DNA of 7,067 nucleotides from Labilithrix luteola (GTDB lineage: Bacteria > Myxococcota_A > Polyangia > Polyangiales > Polyangiaceae). Within the stretch, counting starts at the first letter, position 1; each line of letters starts with the position of its first letter. Under the pieces are notes generated by a model, which made no database searches, was not told where the DNA came from, and was given only the letters and a program-made list of their open reading frames with translations. Positions 4,528-7,067 of the stretch are shown piece by piece. The stretch covers positions 1 through 7,067 of the forward strand of contig JAMFST010001150.1 in the NCBI GenBank assembly GCA_026225435.1, given 5' to 3'. Made by a program: the position numbers and the translations under genes.

Positions 4528-6882
4528 GTGTCCTCCACGCAGTCCGCCGGCCGCCCTCCCGCGATCACCCTCCAGAGCGCGACTCCGCGCCACCTGACCT
4601 TCGGTCTCGTCGACGGGCGGATCCAGCCTGCGCGGGTGACCAAGTGGAACCCGCGCGATCAGGACGTGGCCCTCGACGTGGGCAAAGGTGAGGTGATCCT
4701 CGTCGCCGTCGAGCGCATCGCCTGGGTCGGAACGCATGGCCAGGGGCTGCCGCAGACGACGCGTCCCGAGTCGCAGCCGCCGCCCGCGGGCTCGCAGCGG
4801 CTCAAGCTCCATGTGTCGGGTGGTCGCACCTTCACCGTCGACGTCGAGACCGGCCAGGATCCCACCTCCTTCGGTTTCCGGGCCACGCCCGTCGGCAAGA
4901 CGCTCTACAAGGAGCTCTACTTCTACGGTCACGGCGTCGTCCGCCGCGAGGACGCGACCCCCATCGGCGAGATGCTCGTGCGGAGCGGTCACACCGATCC
5001 GGCCAGCCTCTCGCGCGGTCTCGCGGCGCAGGTCGCCGCGCGCAAGCAGACCATCGGGCAGATCCTCGTCGAGCAGCGCAAGGTGGAGCCGCAGGCGGTC
5101 GAGGAGGCCGCGCTGCTGCAGAACCGCCGCAAGATGCGCATCGGCGAGGTGCTCGTGGAGGCGGGGCTGGCCACCGAGAAGGACGTCGAGGTGGCGCTCG
5201 CCGAGCAGAAGAAGCGCGGCGGCAAGAAGCTCGGCGAGATGCTGGTGGAGCTCGGCGTGGTGCGCGAGGTGGACATGACCGCCACCCTGGCGCGCAAGTT
5301 CTACCTGCCGTTCGTCGACCTCGACACCTGCCACATCAACCCGGCCGCGCTCGACCAGGTGCCGCGCGAGATCCTGGAGAAGCACCCGATCCTCCCGCTC
5401 GACTTCGACGCGGCCACGGTGACGGTCGCCCTGCCCGATCCGATGGTCGTCGACGCCGTCGATCTCGTCCGCTTCCACTCGAAGAAGCGCGTCCTCGAGG
5501 TGCTCGTCGCGCCGTCGCAGCTGGCGCGCATCAAGAGCGAGATGCTCGCCGCCTCGGCCAAGGCGGCGGCCGCCGGCCTCGTGCACGACGTCGGCTCGAT
5601 CCTCCACGACCTCGAGGTCAGCGAGAAGAAGCTGGTCGCGCTGACGCCGAGCGAGGACGAGGACGGCGCGCCGGCCGCCGAATCGACCGGCATCATCGCG
5701 CTGGTCAACCGCATCATCGAGGACGCGCATGCCCGCGGCGCCTCCGATATCCACATCGAGCCCAACGGCGGCGACGGCCCCACGGTCATTCGCCTCCGCG
5801 TGGACGGCGACTGCGCGGTGTACGCCAAGATCCCCGCCTCGTTCCGCAGCGCCGTCGTCGCCCGCGTGAAGATCCTGGCGAAGCTCGACATCTCCGAGCG
5901 CCGCAAGCCGCAGGACGGGAAGATCCGCCATCGCCTCCCCGACGGCGGCATCCTCGAGCTGCGCATCGCGACGCTGCCGACGGTGAACGGCAACGAGGAT
6001 GTCGTCGCCCGTCTGCTCGCCTCGTCCAAGCCGCTGCCGCTCGAGCGCATGAACATGTCGGCGCGCAACCTCGTCGAGCTGCGCAAGCTCGCGGCCAAGC
6101 CGTACGGCCTGGTCCTGTGCGTCGGACCCACCGGCTCCGGCAAGACCACCACGCTGCACTCGGTGCTCTCCTCGATCAACACCGAGGACATGAAGATCTG
6201 GACCGCCGAGGACCCGGTGGAGATCACGCAGCCGGGCCTGCGCCAGGTGCAGGTGCACGCCAAGATCGGCTTCACCTTCGCCCAGGCGATGCGCGCCTTC
6301 CTCCGCGCCGATCCCGACGTCATCATGGTCGGCGAGATGCGCGACCTCGAGACCGCCGGCACCGCCGTGGAGGCCTCGCTCACCGGTCACCTGGTCCTCT
6401 CCACGCTGCACACCAACAGCGCGCCGGAGACGATCACCCGCCTGCTCGACATGGGGCTCGATCCGTTCAGCTTCTCCGACGCGCTCCTCGGCGTCCTCGC
6501 CCAGCGCCTCACGCGTGCACTCTGCAAGGAGTGCCGCGAGTCGTACATCGGGACATCCACCGAGTACCAGGAGCTGGCCGAGCTGTACGGCAAGGAGGCC
6601 TTCGTCGCCCGGTTCGGCCCCCACGGCCCGGGCTTCCGCCTGCACCGCGCCAAGGGCTGCAGCGCCTGCAAGCAGAGCGGCTACAAGGGGCGCCTGCCGC
6701 TGCACGAGCTGCTCGTCGTCAGCGACGAGGTGCGCCGCGCCGTCGCTCGCAAGGACCCGGTCGATGTGGTCCGCCAGGCCGCCATGCGCGGAGGAATGAC
6801 GACGCTCGCCCAGGACGGCATCGCCAAGTGCCTCGCGGGCGAGACGGACATGACGCAGGTCCTGGCGGTCTGCTCGCGCTGA
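4528..6882 (+). CDS. PilB/GspE-family type IV pilus/type II secretion motor ATPase with four MshEN motifs
   Basis: A 784-residue cytoplasmic hexameric-type ATPase that would power pilus assembly or type II secretion. The core is complete: ASDIHIEP (N2 domain), RRKPQDGKIRHRLPDG, Walker A GPTGSGKTTT (533-542, Lys539), Asp box AEDPVE (560-565), Walker B DPDVIMVGEMRD (595-606, Glu603), His box GHLVLSTLHTN (His621, His628). A zinc tetracysteine follows, CKEC (666-669) and CSAC (711-714). Normal PilB/GspE are roughly 500-600 residues; the excess is N-terminal. Residues 145-257 are four tandem 24-residue MshEN-like motifs, a c-di-GMP-binding unit in Vibrio MshE. Residues about 20-140 are an unrecognised beta-rich region that may be a duplicated module. 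An acidic linker (SEDEDGAPAAES) precedes the core. The GTG at 4528 is the first start downstream of the preceding gene's stop; no spaced Shine-Dalgarno is visible. PilB and GspE cannot be separated here, as no pilin or secretin genes are in view. Confidence 0.94.
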   Translation: MSSTQSAGRPPAITLQSATPRHLTFGLVDGRIQPARVTKWNPRDQDVALDVGKGEVILVAVERIAWVGTHGQGLPQTTRPESQPPPAGSQRLKLHVSGGRTFTVDVETGQDPTSFGFRATPVGKTLYKELYFYGHGVVRREDATPIGEMLVRSGHTDPASLSRGLAAQVAARKQTIGQILVEQRKVEPQAVEEAALLQNRRKMRIGEVLVEAGLATEKDVEVALAEQKKRGGKKLGEMLVELGVVREVDMTATLARKFYLPFVDLDTCHINPAALDQVPREILEKHPILPLDFDAATVTVALPDPMVVDAVDLVRFHSKKRVLEVLVAPSQLARIKSEMLAASAKAAAAGLVHDVGSILHDLEVSEKKLVALTPSEDEDGAPAAESTGIIALVNRIIEDAHARGASDIHIEPNGGDGPTVIRLRVDGDCAVYAKIPASFRSAVVARVKILAKLDISERRKPQDGKIRHRLPDGGILELRIATLPTVNGNEDVVARLLASSKPLPLERMNMSARNLVELRKLAAKPYGLVLCVGPTGSGKTTTLHSVLSSINTEDMKIWTAEDPVEITQPGLRQVQVHAKIGFTFAQAMRAFLRADPDVIMVGEMRDLETAGTAVEASLTGHLVLSTLHTNSAPETITRLLDMGLDPFSFSDALLGVLAQRLTRALCKECRESYIGTSTEYQELAELYGKEAFVARFGPHGPGFRLHRAKGCSACKQSGYKGRLPLHELLVVSDEVRRAVARKDPVDVVRQAAMRGGMTTLAQDGIAKCLAGETDMTQVLAVCSR
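4960..5298 (+). repeat. Four tandem MshEN-type 24-residue motifs within the ATPase gene
   Basis: Protein-level repeat. Copies lie at residues 145-168 (PIGEMLVRSG...AAQ), 175-198 (TIGQILVEQR...LLQ), 204-227 (RIGEVLVEAG...AEQ) and 234-257 (KLGEMLVELG...ARK), nucleotides 4960-5031, 5050-5121, 5137-5208 and 5227-5298. Spacers are 6, 5 and 6 residues. Each copy has the x-[IL]-G-x-x-L-V start and an amphipathic helix; copies 1-3 end in Gln, copy 4 in Lys. The described MshEN domain has two such motifs. Copies 3-4 (Arg first in copy 3, then directly into FYLPFVDL) look like the standard domain, and copies 1-2 like an added, more degenerate pair. Confidence 0.8.
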
Positions 6883-6906
6883 TCAGGCAAAGAAGGCACC
6901 CGTGCG

Positions 6907-7067
6907 CTACGCGGCGGTCCGATCTTCGTAGATCTTCGCCACCGGGATGCGAGCGTTCACCGAGGTCAGCTCGACGACTTCATTGGCTTCGAAGACGTAC
7001 AGCTCGAAGCGCCCCGCCTCGTTGCGTCGATGGACCTCCACGACCTGCGACGCGTGGTTGACGAAGA
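6907..7067 (-). CDS. Possible Uma2-family (DUF820) nuclease-fold protein, C-terminal 52 residues only
   Basis: An open minus-strand frame enters from the window edge and stops at TAG (6907-6909), 24 bp from the convergent ATPase stop. The visible residues start FVNHASQVVEVHRR and include EAGRFELYVF, then EVVELTSVNARIPVAKIYED. The pattern of a VNxxxxxVEVxRR strand followed by a VELxSVxxxIPVxxIY ending resembles the C-terminal tail of Uma2-family putative restriction-endonuclease-fold proteins (COG4636). The PD-(D/E)xK residues would lie upstream, outside the window, so activity cannot be judged. A real gene end is supported by third-position G/C preference, tempered by a few A/T-ending codons (GAA, AAT, CAT, GAT) that make it slightly less biased than its neighbours. 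Family assignment is tentative. Confidence 0.5.
   Translation of the reverse strand, partial: FVNHASQVVEVHRRNEAGRFELYVFEANEVVELTSVNARIPVAKIYEDRTAA

Noticed and set aside
4518..4529. ACCC-ATAA-GGGT mini-hairpin overlapping the ATPase GTG start
   Set aside because: A 4-bp stem is too weak to claim translational control.
4507..6705. 732-residue minus-strand open frame opposite the ATPase gene
   Set aside because: The sequence is low-complexity and rich in Arg, Gly, His and Asp with no recognisable domain. It is the expected antisense shadow of strongly G/C-third-position codons.
6883..6906. Possible terminator (GCAC-GG-GTGC then CTTCTTT on the minus strand) after the Uma2-like gene
   Set aside because: The loop would be only 2 nt and the stem very short; not a credible intrinsic terminator.
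6921..6938. Direct repeat GATCTTCG-TA-GATCTTCG
   Set aside because: It falls inside the coding end of the minus-strand gene (residues AKIYED), is only 8 bp and has no sign of being an attachment or insertion site.

Overview
The window is a densely coding stretch of very GC-rich DNA, with strong G/C preference at third codon positions, GTG/TTG-type starts and few clear Shine-Dalgarno sequences. Two things fit a Myxococcota-like (former Deltaproteobacteria) bacterium: this composition, and a large PilB/GspE-type motor ATPase with an elaborate N-terminal sensory region. This placement is inferred from style and gene content; no rRNA or marker gene is present. The cell is Gram-negative-like, judging from a PBP4-type periplasmic peptidase, a lipoprotein-type solute-binding protein and a type IV pilus/type II secretion ATPase.

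Layout: (1) 1-352, minus strand: N-terminal part of a short-chain dehydrogenase/reductase (SDR), cut by the window edge. (2) 460-1365, plus strand: an AraC-family regulator with an AraC_N (YqhC-like) sensor domain, divergent from the SDR across a roughly 107-bp control region with small inverted repeats. (3) 1380-2924, minus strand: D-alanyl-D-alanine carboxypeptidase/endopeptidase of the PBP4/DacB (peptidase S13) family, converging on the regulator with only 14 bp between stop codons. (4) About 2991-4478, plus strand: a family-5 (peptide/opine-type) ABC substrate-binding lipoprotein, divergent from dacB. It has no conventional start codon in a sensible position. (5) 4528-6882, plus strand: a 784-residue PilB/GspE ATPase. 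(6) 6907-7067, minus strand: C-terminal end of a possible Uma2-like nuclease-fold protein, cut by the window edge.

Two functional units are suggested. The SDR and AraC_N regulator look like a classic divergent enzyme/regulator pair. The middle block (dacB, substrate-binding lipoprotein, motor ATPase) is all cell-envelope related. PBP4 releases or trims peptidoglycan peptides and the family-5 binding protein binds peptides, so a link through muropeptide handling is possible but unproven; no permease or transporter ATPase gene is present.

The most noteworthy object is the ATPase. Ahead of a complete catalytic core it carries four tandem copies of the 24-residue MshEN motif, where the known c-di-GMP-binding domain uses two. 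Before these lie about 140 residues that look like two diverged copies of a beta-strand module. I see no mobile elements, CRISPR arrays, tRNA or rRNA genes. The gaps (353-459, 1366-1379, 2925-2990, 4479-4527, 6883-6906) are all short.
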